Shown: positions 39,581 through 47,431 of the stretch, one piece after another
Position numbering within the stretch: position 1 is the first letter of the stretch
How the letters are laid out: each line of letters starts with the position of its first letter
NCBI RefSeq assembly: GCF_000803315.1
Contig: NZ_JRMH01000001.1
Location: 2,294,001 to 2,358,000, forward strand
Direction of reading: 5' to 3'
Origin: Pectobacterium actinidiae
GTDB taxonomy: Bacteria > Pseudomonadota > Gammaproteobacteria > Enterobacterales > Enterobacteriaceae
DNA length: 64,000 nucleotides
Translations under genes and position numbers: made by a program
The notes under the pieces: model-generated
Told to the model about the DNA's origin: nothing
What the model saw: the letters and a program-made list of their open reading frames with translations, nothing else
The model's database searches: none

Positions 39581-39892
39581 TCAGTGCTTTTTATCGGAAC
39601 TACCCTGCTGGTTGTCGCCAAACAATGGATAGACATTACCCATGTCTCCATTGTCCCTACCGCTTTGCTCATTCGTTGGGCTGATATTTACAGTCGCACC
39701 ATTATTGTGGCTCATTTCAGCAATAATTCGTGCCATTGTCTCTCGCCGCAACCTGTTAGCTTCATGAGATTCCATTGCTTTCAGCTTCACAATAAGCGCC
39801 TGAAGGCTGATGGGACAATGTTCCTTGAGGAGGGACAATACCGCCTCTCCGATTAGTTCATCTGTCAGTTGATTAATTTCACTACTTTTCAT
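39581..39892 (-). CDS. ymgA: YmgA-like connector protein
   Basis: 103 residues from ATG 39892, where MKSSEINQLTDELIGEAVLSLL aligns with E. coli YmgA; an upstream ATG at 39937 would add 15 residues that do not align. A helical core (ISLQALIVKLKAMESHEANRLRRETMARIIAEM) is followed by a polar tail. In E. coli YmgA interacts with the Rcs phosphorelay. It lies between ycgZ and ariR on the same strand. Ribosome binding signals are weak for both starts. Confidence 0.78.
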   Translation of the reverse strand: MKSSEINQLTDELIGEAVLSLLKEHCPISLQALIVKLKAMESHEANRLRRETMARIIAEMSHNNGATVNISPTNEQSGRDNGDMGNVYPLFGDNQQGSSDKKH

Positions 39893-40053
39893 AACTGCGT
39901 CTCTGGTCGCCGCAATGATCGGAGCGGAACGCGGCATTAGTCAGTTGCTCTGATGGAAGAGCCAGAAAAAATTACCGCACCTAGGCGAAACCTTCACTGC
40001 CTCCTGACAGAGTTGACTTTGATAACATCAATCTAAAACATTTATTGGTGCGC

Positions 40054-40293
40054 TTAACGATCAAAAAGCAGACCGATTAACGTGTAATAGTGTTTTTCTT
40101 CTTCGGCATCGCAAGCCAGCTCAACCCGACGCAACAATTTATCGCAGATGGCTTTTCGGCTTAGGTTTTTTCCTTCGCTCAGGATCTCAACGACAATTTG
40201 CCCTAACGTTTCCTGCTGGCTAGGCAAAGTCGCTTTGTTGAAATACCGGGTAATGGCATTAGCAGTATCTGGAATGTAACCATTCTGATGCAT
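40054..40293 (-). CDS. ycgZ: YcgZ small connector protein
   Basis: 79 residues. DTANAITRYFNKATLPSQQETLGQIVVEILSEGKNLSRKAICDKLLRRVELACDAEEEKHYYTLIGLLFD matches E. coli YcgZ nearly from end to end. AAGGAG lies just upstream of the ATG. It is the first gene of the small-protein operon controlled by BluR, and is divergent from bluF. The set changes biofilm and colanic acid through the Rcs system in E. coli. Confidence 0.9.
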   Translation of the reverse strand: MHQNGYIPDTANAITRYFNKATLPSQQETLGQIVVEILSEGKNLSRKAICDKLLRRVELACDAEEEKHYYTLIGLLFDR

Positions 40294-40645
40294 ATGTCAC
40301 TCCTTTAATCTTTAGTAATCAGTGAAATTATTGTTAAACTTATACAAAAACGAGGAGTTCGTACATAAAAATTGTACAGGTTTTTTCGAAAAATCTTCGG
40401 CAAAAATAAATTGCAATACATTTCAATTACTTGAAAAAATCAACACTACAGCGACCTAATGAACTTGTACACATCCAACAGATTCAAGAAAACACAAATC
40501 AAACAATCAATACATCAGGAAAAGCGTAGTCATGCCAAGGCATTACATCCTCCCATTATCTTTGAAACAAGCGTCATTCCCTACAAGACGTGTAGATAAC
40601 CATCTGCTACTGTATTGAATCATTCATTTTTGCCTCGGAACAACC
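40294..40645. promoter_or_regulatory. Divergent control region, ycgZ operon and bluF
   Basis: 352 bp. Several GTACA-type palindromes stand here (40360-40365, 40373-40378 and 40466-40471), the first two spaced 13 bp apart and close to ycgZ. The same motif recurs upstream of bluR. They are candidates for BluR binding. Confidence 0.5.
40360..40378 (-). promoter_or_regulatory. Candidate BluR operator in the ycgZ promoter
   Basis: On the minus strand CCTGTACAATTTTTATGTAC holds two GTACA half-sites with 13-bp spacing, a MerR-like palindrome. Position about 70 bp upstream of the ycgZ ATG suits repression. Assignment is inferred. Confidence 0.5.
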
Positions 40646-41866
40646 ATGCTCACTACCATCATTTACCGTAGCCATCTCTGCGACAATATTCCGATTAACA
40701 CACTAGAAGACATGGTGGCTGCTGCAAATGAAAAGAATAGCCAGGCTGACGTAACAGGAATTTTGCTTTTCAACGGCACCCATTTTTTCCAACTGCTTGA
40801 GGGGCCTGAGGAAAATGTTATTCCTATCTACCGCAATATCTGCGAAGACCCTCGTCACTATAACGTTGTAGAGCTTTTATGTGACTACGCACCATCGCGC
40901 CGGTTTGGTAAAGTAGGGATGGAACTCGTTGATTTAAGAAAGTATGACAGGCATGAAGTACTGCAGAATTTACTGGATAAAGGCACATCTAAGTATCAAT
41001 TAACCTATGATGATCGGGCACTCCAATTCTTTAGAACGTTCGTTGAAGACAGAGAAAAAGAGAACTACTTTGAAATTCCCCCTGCTGACTCATGGGAATT
41101 TGTTCTCGATGACAATGCCGCGCTGTCAAAAGTCGTTGCCGCAGATCAAGCATCTGACTGTAGCTTTGCATTCCAACCGATTATCGACCCACTTTCTCAA
41201 CAAATAGTGGCGCTGGAAGCCTTGATCCGTACGCCATCGGGTGCCCCCCCCCATGCTTATTTCGAGGGGCTGACAGACGATGAAATCTACGAAGCAGACC
41301 TCAGAAGTAAAAAAATTGCATTTGCCATGGCCTCAGCGTTACCGATAGGAGAACAGAGTCTGTCTGTTAATCTTAGGCCTATGACGTTGGTTAAGATCCC
41401 CCAGGCAGTCAACTTTCTTTTGCAGGAAATTCAGGCGCATGGGCTGGTTCCAGAACAGGTCATTATTGAATTTACTGAAAGTGAGGTTATCTCACGCTTT
41501 GACGAATTTACTGATGCTGTCAGGCTGTTGAAAGCCGCGGGTATCCGCTTAGCCATTGATCACTTTGGAGCGGGATTTGCTGGGCTGTTATTACTTGCCC
41601 AATTTCAACCAGACCGGATCAAGATTAATCGAGATCTCATCAAGGATGTACACAGAAGTGGCTCTCGTCAGGCTATTATTCAAGCGATTATCAAATGCTG
41701 TACCTCACTTGAAATTTCAGTTTCTGCCGTAGGTGTTGAAAAGCCCGAAGAGTGGATGTGGCTCGAATCTGCGGGAATTTCTCTGTTTCAGGGATATCTG
41801 TTTGCCAAACCAGAGATAGGTAGAATCCCCGCGATTGCCTGGCCAGAAAAAAAATCCGTTTTTTAA
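40646..41866 (+). CDS. bluF: BluF, blue-light (BLUF-EAL) antirepressor
   Basis: 406 residues. Residues 1-95 are a BLUF flavin domain: the light-sensing tyrosine is Tyr7 (TTIIYRSHLC) and the glutamine Gln49 (NGTHFFQLLEGP). Residues about 160-395 are an EAL domain in which EALIRT is kept, but the metal and catalytic motifs are altered: DDFGTG reads IDHFGAG, and the AEGVE motif reads AVGVEK. It should thus bind rather than cleave c-di-GMP, as reported for E. coli YcgF. Under blue light it binds and displaces the repressor BluR. bluR follows in the same direction. Confidence 0.92.
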   Translation: MLTTIIYRSHLCDNIPINTLEDMVAAANEKNSQADVTGILLFNGTHFFQLLEGPEENVIPIYRNICEDPRHYNVVELLCDYAPSRRFGKVGMELVDLRKYDRHEVLQNLLDKGTSKYQLTYDDRALQFFRTFVEDREKENYFEIPPADSWEFVLDDNAALSKVVAADQASDCSFAFQPIIDPLSQQIVALEALIRTPSGAPPHAYFEGLTDDEIYEADLRSKKIAFAMASALPIGEQSLSVNLRPMTLVKIPQAVNFLLQEIQAHGLVPEQVIIEFTESEVISRFDEFTDAVRLLKAAGIRLAIDHFGAGFAGLLLLAQFQPDRIKINRDLIKDVHRSGSRQAIIQAIIKCCTSLEISVSAVGVEKPEEWMWLESAGISLFQGYLFAKPEIGRIPAIAWPEKKSVF

Positions 41867-41906
41867 ATAAGCACGATATCGGGGAATATGGTGGGGCTAG
41901 CTTACC

Positions 41907-41931
41907 TGTACAGTAAAAAAAAATTTGTACA
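41907..41931 (+). promoter_or_regulatory. Candidate BluR operator upstream of bluR
   Basis: TGTACA at 41907-41912 and 41926-41931 have 19-bp centre spacing, and the flanks (CCTGTACAG) match the site near ycgZ. This is consistent with autoregulation by a MerR-type protein, but spacing differs between the two sites. Confidence 0.5.
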
Positions 41932-41991
41932 ACTTGCTCTGATTCGTTAGTTTTAGGTGCAGGCTGGTAGGTTTTTAACATGAGGGAGTCA

Positions 41992-42723
41992 ATGACCTTT
42001 TATAGTATCGGTGACGTAGCCGAGCGATGTGGAATTAACCCTGTAACACTGCGTGCCTGGCAACGGCGCTACGGATTGCTGAAACCGCAACGTAGCGAAG
42101 GTGGGCATCGCCAGTTTGATGAAAGCGATATTCAGCGAATCAAAGAAATTAAGCGTTGGGTAGAAAGCGGCGTTCCTGTTGGTAAGGTTAAAGCGCTGCT
42201 AGAAGAAAAAAGCGTTGCCATCAATGATGGCTGGTCATCATTTCAGGAAGAGATGATGACGGTACTACGTCATGTTCGCCCCGCCAAATTGCGAACCATG
42301 ATTATGGCAATAAGTAGCGAACACCCTGCCGATGCAATCATCGATCATGTTTTTATCCCCGTACGTCAGCGCCTCAGTCTTGATCAAAACACGTCACGCA
42401 CGATGTCTAGCCTGCTGGATGGTGTACTCATTGAATATGCTGTTCTATGCCTTGCTGAGACACGTAAGAAAAAAGGTAAAAATGCATTACTGATCGCATG
42501 GGATACCGATGACCGCACTCGCCTATGGCTAGAAGCGTGGCGTCTTTCGCAGCAGGGTTGGCACATTGAGGTGCTGGCGGAACCGCTCAGCTCGCCCCGC
42601 CCGGAACTCTTTCCTGGTCAGCACATTCTTGTATGGACAGGTAAAACGCTATCTCGTAGCCAGAGTGAACAACTCGCTCACTGGAAAGCACAAGGTTTTG
42701 CTATCGATTTTCACGAAGCATGA
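41992..42723 (+). CDS. bluR: BluR, MerR-family repressor released by BluF
   Basis: 243 residues from ATG 41992, which aligns with E. coli YcgE and has GAGGGAG directly upstream; the ATG at 41980 has no such site. A MerR helix-turn-helix with wing fills residues 1-70 ([47 protein letters not shown]). The rest is a B12-binding-like domain without a clear cobalamin motif (no DxHxxG seen). It represses ycgZ-ymgA-ariR until lit BluF displaces it. Confidence 0.9.
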   Translation: MTFYSIGDVAERCGINPVTLRAWQRRYGLLKPQRSEGGHRQFDESDIQRIKEIKRWVESGVPVGKVKALLEEKSVAINDGWSSFQEEMMTVLRHVRPAKLRTMIMAISSEHPADAIIDHVFIPVRQRLSLDQNTSRTMSSLLDGVLIEYAVLCLAETRKKKGKNALLIAWDTDDRTRLWLEAWRLSQQGWHIEVLAEPLSSPRPELFPGQHILVWTGKTLSRSQSEQLAHWKAQGFAIDFHEA

Positions 42724-42824
42724 TCGGGTAGCAGGCGGCATGATACCGCTAAACCGCGTTGATTCTCGAGCCACCTTACTGTGCCTGTTTACCAGTATTC
42801 AAGTAAACGTCCATAACTATAAAC

Positions 42825-43907
42825 CTAGCTGTCTAGACGAGAACACCACCACTGGCTAAACGTCTGCTGCGGATTATCAACCTGAACGCATTCACCAATG
42901 CGGGGGGTCATTAAGCGCCAGTCTTGATTTTCGCTGGCCTGTGCAATTCGCTCCAGCGGATCGTTCCAGCGATGGTGCGCCAGCTTAAATTTGCTGTTAT
43001 GGCTCGGCAATACCGCTTTGGCCTGCAAATCACTGGCTGCCCGTGCGCTCTCTTCCGGCGTCATGTGAACGTGAGGCCAATCCCGATCGTATTGCCCGCA
43101 TTCCAGTATTGCGATATCGAATCCACCCAGACGCGCAACGATCTCCTTGTAATGCGCGCCATAGCCGCTGTCCCCGCCGAGATACAGGCGATACTGTGGC
43201 GTGATCAGCGCAAATGATCCCCACAGCGTTTGGTTATGCTTCAGGAGTCGACCGGAAAAATGCTGTGTAGGAAGCACATGAATGTCGACCCCGTTCTCTT
43301 TCAGGCAACTGAACCAGCCGCCTTCCGTAATATCTTTCTGCGGGAAACCCCATTTTACAAAATAGGAACCCACGCCAGTTGGCGTGACAATACGGCGGAT
43401 TTTCCCGCGTAGCGCGTTCAGCGTGGGGTAATCCAGATGATCCCAGTGATCGTGGGTGATCAGCAGATAGTCGATTTCGGGAACATCGTCCGCTGTATAC
43501 ACGTTGCTGCCCTTAAAGGCGACATTGGTGCGCGGCACTGGCGAGGCGTTGTCGCTAAATACCGGATCCAGCAGGAACGTTTTCCCTTCCAGTTGAATAA
43601 AATAGCTGGAGTGTCCCATCCAGATGATGACGTCATCCGTTTTACTCAACTGATGCAGATTGGTTTTTTCCGACGGCAACCGGGCATCAGGTAGCGCGCC
43701 AGCGTCTTTCTCGAAAAGAAAGCGATACAGCAGCGCGAACCGGTTCTGGCTATCCACCGTCGGGCGAGCAACCGGGTTATGAAACGCGCCATCGCGAAAG
43801 AGTGGGTTTTCCGGCTGGGGCTTTACCTCTGGTGATACATACTGCGGCTGTTTTAACCAGCCGTAAACGGCGACTGCAATCACAGCCAAAACGAGTAAAA
43901 AAAGCAT
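42825..43907 (-). CDS. Metallo-beta-lactamase-fold hydrolase (RomA/NAPE-PLD-like)
   Basis: 360 residues with an N-terminal membrane anchor (MLFLLVLAVIAVAVYGWL), so facing the periplasm or held at the membrane. The metal-binding motif is LLITHDHWDHLDY, followed by TQHFSGR (third His), GGDSGYG (Asp) and SHN/KFKLAHH (last His). The layout VIIWMGHSSYFIQLEGKTFLLDPVFS is seen in L-ascorbate-lactonase- and N-acylphosphatidylethanolamine-phospholipase-like hydrolases. The substrate is unknown, possibly a lipid. Divergent from nothing; it stands alone between bluR and an orphan. Confidence 0.85.
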   Translation of the reverse strand: MLFLLVLAVIAVAVYGWLKQPQYVSPEVKPQPENPLFRDGAFHNPVARPTVDSQNRFALLYRFLFEKDAGALPDARLPSEKTNLHQLSKTDDVIIWMGHSSYFIQLEGKTFLLDPVFSDNASPVPRTNVAFKGSNVYTADDVPEIDYLLITHDHWDHLDYPTLNALRGKIRRIVTPTGVGSYFVKWGFPQKDITEGGWFSCLKENGVDIHVLPTQHFSGRLLKHNQTLWGSFALITPQYRLYLGGDSGYGAHYKEIVARLGGFDIAILECGQYDRDWPHVHMTPEESARAASDLQAKAVLPSHNSKFKLAHHRWNDPLERIAQASENQDWRLMTPRIGECVQVDNPQQTFSQWWCSRLDS

Positions 43908-44057
43908 AGCGTTTATCCGATGTCGTTTCGTGATGAAGATTATTCGTCATGAATGTCAGTGTCGTCCTGATGATTTCAGGCATTGCCCCTCTGGCTCCGG
44001 CAAGTTATGCACGAACGTAGAGAATCTGGCAAGGGAGAACCGGGGGATTGTTGGTGC

Positions 44058-44085
44058 AAAAAAAGCGAAGGTGCTCGCCTTCGCT
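44058..44085 (-). terminator. Terminator of the exported-protein gene at 44136
   Basis: On the minus strand AGCGAAGG, a 6-nt loop and CCTTCGCT form an 8-bp perfect stem followed by a T run. It lies 51 bp after the stop. Confidence 0.88.
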
Positions 44086-44135
44086 CAGGAATGTTGATGA
44101 AGAACAATGGCAGTCTGTCGCCGCTAACGCCTGCT

Positions 44136-44747
44136 CTACTGAGTCGGCGAAGATGACTTCTTAAGCGCCAGCAGCGTTTTTCCCATCCCGACAACAAACT
44201 CATTTTGTTGCCCAATAATCTTATTCAGCCCAGCTTCATCCTGAGTATTTTCAACCGTGTTGATCGCCTGCACTTCCAGCACGCGTCCTTTAATCAGCGT
44301 CGAGCACAGCGAATGCAGAACTTTGTTATTCAGAATCGTTTGTAAACAGCGAAAAGGCGTCGCATCATCAATGTTACCCGCACGCTGGTCGGGCTTGATG
44401 CGCTGGCGCAGCATCTCTTTTTCGGTACTGGCGATCACCGCATCCAGATCGCTAGGCTTGGAGGCAATCGGGACGTTGCCATCTTTATCTGGCGGCAGCA
44501 TGAAGAGTGAAACCAACGCCTTATTGCCTGTCGTAGGGTCAACATACTCGGTTTGCACCATGTGGTTTGCCGCATCAACCACTTTGTCTCGTTGAATCAT
44601 GTTCAACAGCTGTGCAGGTAATGCATCGGTAAGATCCTGCGTGGTATAGCCAACGAACAAATCTGGATCTTTTGTCTCGGCAAATCCGTGCAACGGCAGC
44701 ACCAGTAACAGACTCGCAATCCCTTTCTTTATCGCACTGATTTTCAT
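44136..44747 (-). CDS. Exported protein of unknown function
   Basis: 203 residues with a signal peptide (MKISAIKKGIASLLLVLPLHGFAE). I do not recognise the family. Two cysteines (PFRCLQ and HSLCST, 14 residues apart) could make a disulfide. The body is helix-rich, with charged segments (AVIASTEKEMLRQRIKPD). It is single, ends at a good terminator, and is divergent from the RNA-repair operon leader. No evidence links it to RNA repair. Confidence 0.72.
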   Translation of the reverse strand: MKISAIKKGIASLLLVLPLHGFAETKDPDLFVGYTTQDLTDALPAQLLNMIQRDKVVDAANHMVQTEYVDPTTGNKALVSLFMLPPDKDGNVPIASKPSDLDAVIASTEKEMLRQRIKPDQRAGNIDDATPFRCLQTILNNKVLHSLCSTLIKGRVLEVQAINTVENTQDEAGLNKIIGQQNEFVVGMGKTLLALKKSSSPTQ

Positions 44748-44869
44748 TATTTTCCTCTACGATTCATTGTGTGCATTTCTTTCTCTCACCGATCGCTATT
44801 CTGATCACGTTTAAACGCGACAACACGTTCTACAACGACAGGAAAGCATAGCATTTTTTATACAAAAAC

Positions 44870-44898
44870 TTGTTGTCGGATAATTCCTTCGCTAGAAT
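44870..44898 (+). promoter_or_regulatory. Sigma-70-like promoter of the RNA-repair operon
   Basis: TTGTTG at 44870-44875 and TAGAAT at 44893-44898 have a 17-bp spacer, close to consensus in both boxes and optimal in spacing. Transcription would start near 44905, 310 bp before the ligase ATG. No sigma-54 promoter (as used by rtcBA) was seen. Confidence 0.7.
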
Positions 44899-44904
44899 CG
44901 CGCC

Positions 44905-45214
44905 GTTTACTCACCCCCAATGTGTCATGTGGAGCCCCAAAGTGCCCTTTACGTCAGCCCCCCTCTAACCGCCGACGACTGCATTAAGCAGCCTCGATTC
45001 GGCGCAGTCTGCGCCAGCGTTGGCTGCGGTACGCGTTCCCCTTTTCTTTCTGCCATTGCGCGGAGCAGAAAATGAATCTTCCGCCTCCTACCCCCGCGAC
45101 TCTGACCTCTGGAATGCCAGTGGACAGCCTATAGACTCGCGCCAGAACACGTTCGTCGGCCCTCTTTTTTCATAGATGGGCCTGGCTGCGCCAATAACGC
45201 AGCAGGCGAAAAAC
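44905..45214 (+). ncRNA. Structured 5' leader of the RNA-repair operon
   Basis: About 310 nt between the promoter and the ligase gene. Several hairpins are visible. They are GCCGA/TCGGC (44971-45003) around CTGC-ATTAA-GCAG; GGCGCA-GTC-TGCGCC (45001-45015), which overlaps it; TTTCTGC/GCAGAAA (45047-45071); CCTCTGG/CCAGTGG (45106-45123) with one mismatch; and GCTGCG/CGCAGC (45185-45203). Bases 45181-45206 also add CCT/AGG, masking the ligase ribosome binding region. GGCCC (45158-45162) can pair with GGGCC (45178-45182), excluding part of that last hairpin. A T6 run at 45165-45170 follows an imperfect GC-rich stem. This fits attenuation or translational control; it could also be a stand-alone RNA. 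Confidence 0.65.
45072..45134 (+). CDS. Candidate leader peptide, 20 residues, proline-rich
   Basis: ATG at 45072 with GGAG at 45062-45065 gives a 20-codon frame ending at TAG 45132-45134. The peptide begins MNLPPPTPAT, so it has three consecutive prolines at codons 4-6 and another at 8, the kind of run that slows ribosomes without EF-P. It sits upstream of the T6 run and of the hairpin that masks the ligase ribosome binding site. A stalled or translating ribosome would change leader folding, as in mgtL-type control. It is too short for statistical support; the ribosome binding site and position are the evidence. Confidence 0.5.
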   Translation: MNLPPPTPATLTSGMPVDSL

Positions 45215-46099
45215 ATGTATTTACATTCAATACCGTTAGTAAAATATCCGCGTACTCCTCATCTGGAAGGTTCGCGTTTACAGCCCGGCGATGATGCGTC
45301 GGATCAAATTTCACTGAAAGCATTGGCAGGTCGTTACGTCGTGATCGAAGAAAAGATCGACGGCGCGAACAGCGGCGTGTCCTTCAATGAAACGGCGGAA
45401 CTCCTGCTCCAATCGCGCGGCCACTATCTGGCTGGTGGCTCGCGGGAGCGCCAGTTCAATCAGTTCAAGCTCTGGGCAACCGCGCACGAAATGCGTTTTC
45501 TTGAGCTGCTGGAAGACCGCTTCGTGATGTACGGCGAATGGGCGTACAGCAAGCATTCCGTGTTTTACGACCGGTTGCCGCACTATTTTCACGAATTTGA
45601 TCTTTACGATCGTCGTGACGGCATTTTTTTATCGACGGCGCGCCGACACGCGATGCTGGCAGGTTCACCCGTGTTGTCCGTTCCGGTGCTCTATGCCGGG
45701 GAGATGCCAACAAATCCGGCGTTGTTGTGGAAGCTGGTGTTCCGTTCGCTGGCAAAAAGCCAGAACTGGAAGACGGCGTTTGAATCCACCGTGCAGCGTG
45801 AAGGCTTACCGCTCGCGCTGTGCTGGCAGCAAACCGATAAATCGGATCGTTCGGAAGGCCTGTATCTGAAGGTTGAAGATGATGAACAGGTACTGGCACG
45901 TTACAAGCTGGTGCGCCATGACTTTATCCAGACCATTCTGGACAGCGGATCGCATCATTCCCGACGCCCAATTCTGCCGAACCAACTGGCTGAAGGCGTT
46001 GATCTGTACGCGCCTTGTCCACAAGTATCCTGGGAAATGCTGGGGCTGAATACGCTGCGTTCTTTGGACGCACTCGCCGCCGCCATGCCCAATAAGTAA
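45215..46099 (+). CDS. RNA ligase, Rnl2-like family
   Basis: 294 residues from ATG 45215. It has the nucleotidyltransferase motifs in order. Motif I is VVIEEKIDGANSGVSF with the AMP-accepting Lys47. Motif Ia is LLLQSRGHYL. Motif III/IIIa is MYGEWAYSKHSVFYDRLPHYFHEFDLYDRR. Motif IV is SEGLYLKVED, and motif V is LARYKLVRHDF. It should join 3'-OH and 5'-phosphate RNA ends with ATP. The next gene is a kinase/phosphatase-type end-healing enzyme, starting 14 nt after, so this is a heal-and-seal pair. The AGG near 45204-45206 may be occluded in a leader hairpin. Confidence 0.88.
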   Translation: MYLHSIPLVKYPRTPHLEGSRLQPGDDASDQISLKALAGRYVVIEEKIDGANSGVSFNETAELLLQSRGHYLAGGSRERQFNQFKLWATAHEMRFLELLEDRFVMYGEWAYSKHSVFYDRLPHYFHEFDLYDRRDGIFLSTARRHAMLAGSPVLSVPVLYAGEMPTNPALLWKLVFRSLAKSQNWKTAFESTVQREGLPLALCWQQTDKSDRSEGLYLKVEDDEQVLARYKLVRHDFIQTILDSGSHHSRRPILPNQLAEGVDLYAPCPQVSWEMLGLNTLRSLDALAAAMPNK

Positions 46100-46113
46100 G
46101 GAGTGCACCTCTC

Positions 46114-47250
46114 ATGGAGTGGAATACTATCAGGGGATTAGTCCCCGTCTCTGGCGTACAGCCAGATTTTGCAGATTGTCTGGATGCGTTCCCGGTGCTT
46201 CAACGCGCCAAAGAGACGCCGCAGGAGCCACGCTATCACGGCGAAGGCGATGTCTGGACACACACCATCATGGTGGTCGAGTCGCTATTGCAGCTTCCCG
46301 ATTACCAGGCAGCCACGCGCGAGCAGCAGGAAATCTTGTTTTTTGCCGCATTGCTGCATGACGTTGCCAAATACCGCACGACAGTGATTGACCCAGTAAC
46401 GGGTCAGATTGGTCAACCGGGGCATTCGCGCAAAGGAGCCATCGACGCTCGGGTGCTGCTGTGGGATGCAGACGTTCCGTTTGCGATTCGGGAAGCGATT
46501 TGCCGGTTAATTTCGGTGCATCAAGTGCCGTTTTACTGCCTTGAGGATGAACGCCGTCGGATGTCGCCGATCTTTACGATTCGCGAGCTGTCATGGCAGT
46601 TGAGCATTCCGCTGCTGGCAACGCTGGCGGAAGCCGATATGCGTGGGCGCATCTGTCAGGATCAAGCGCGCGTGCTCGACAGTATTGAGCTGTTTCGCGA
46701 ACTGGCGCGGGAAGAAGGCTGTTACGGTCAGCCGAGAGCGTTTGTCGATGCTCATACACGCTTGAGTTATTTTCGTGGAGCCGATGTGCACCCAGACTAC
46801 CCACTGTTTCAGGAACCGGGTTCAAAGGTCACCGTGATGTGCGGTTTGCCGGCTTCGGGAAAAGACACCTGGGTGCGAACGCATCGGCCCAATTTACCCG
46901 TGGTTTCTTTCGACGATGCGCGAACAGAATTGGGGCTGAAACATGGCGAAAATGAAGGGAAAGCGGTGCATTGGGCGACTGACAAAGCACGCTCGCTGCT
47001 GCGAACACATGCACCGTTCGTATGGAATGCCACGCATCTCAGCCAGCAAATGCGCACCCGCACGTTGGATCTGTGTTATGCCTACGGCGCAGATGTGGAG
47101 ATCGTCTATCTGGAGCGTCCGCGTCAGGAATTACTGCGCCGCAACGGGAAACGTGACACCACATTGAGCAATAAAACGCTGCAAGGTATGCTGACGAAAT
47201 GGGAACTCCCTTCGCCGACAGAAGCGCATAATGTTCTCTATGAAATCTGA
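46114..47250 (+). CDS. HD-domain polynucleotide kinase (HD-Pnk), RNA end-healing enzyme
   Basis: 378 residues with two domains. An N-terminal HD phosphohydrolase spans about 40-200, with His50 (VWTHTIMV), His82-Asp83 (ALLHDVAKYR), His104 (PGHSRKGA) and His136 (SVHQVPF). A C-terminal P-loop kinase has GLPASGKDTW at 244-253 and the acidic catalytic motif SFDDAR near 266-270. This is the arrangement of HD-Pnk, which I recall from Runella as a 2',3'-phosphatase plus 5'-kinase. It would prepare broken RNA ends for the ligase. Its ribosome binding site (TAAGGAG) overlaps the ligase stop codon, so translation is coupled. Confidence 0.86.
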   Translation: MEWNTIRGLVPVSGVQPDFADCLDAFPVLQRAKETPQEPRYHGEGDVWTHTIMVVESLLQLPDYQAATREQQEILFFAALLHDVAKYRTTVIDPVTGQIGQPGHSRKGAIDARVLLWDADVPFAIREAICRLISVHQVPFYCLEDERRRMSPIFTIRELSWQLSIPLLATLAEADMRGRICQDQARVLDSIELFRELAREEGCYGQPRAFVDAHTRLSYFRGADVHPDYPLFQEPGSKVTVMCGLPASGKDTWVRTHRPNLPVVSFDDARTELGLKHGENEGKAVHWATDKARSLLRTHAPFVWNATHLSQQMRTRTLDLCYAYGADVEIVYLERPRQELLRRNGKRDTTLSNKTLQGMLTKWELPSPTEAHNVLYEI

Positions 47251-47412
47251 CGCAGCCGCAGCGCACGCCAGCGTAGAAGCGCGGTAAAACGGGATCACGT
47301 ACTCTGTGAGACCGTTTCTTTCTGCATCAACATACTGTTTTTCATAGATCGGTTTATCGTCCTCGAAACGTACGGGGACGATAAATCCCCTCACCGCCTG
47401 AGCAATCAGATT
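47250..47412 (-). pseudogene. Fragment of the gene at 49676-50092
   Basis: A frame on the minus strand reads AQAVRGFIVPVRFEDDKPIYEKQ and then NGLTEYVIPF. It is clearly related to the C-terminal 60 residues of the intact neighbour (QAAGGFIVPVRFEDDKLVYE and NGITEYEIPF). The similarity is also plain at DNA level from about 47251 to 47412 against 49683 to about 49840. The 5' two-thirds are absent, and the last codons have diverged past the original stop. It begins exactly where HD-Pnk ends, so it may mark a rearrangement boundary. Confidence 0.75.
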
Positions 47413-47431
47413 TTTTTAGATTCCCCACACA

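Noticed and set aside
44905..45214. tRNA, tmRNA or hammerhead ribozyme in the RNA-repair leader
   Set aside because: I searched by eye for a cloverleaf, the T-loop GTTCGA and the hammerhead CTGATGA/GAAA core and did not find them. Other structures remain possible.
44905..45214. Leader as an mgtA-type magnesium leader
   Set aside because: It has a proline-rich ORF like mgtL, but the peptide does not match mgtL as I recall it and no mgtA follows.
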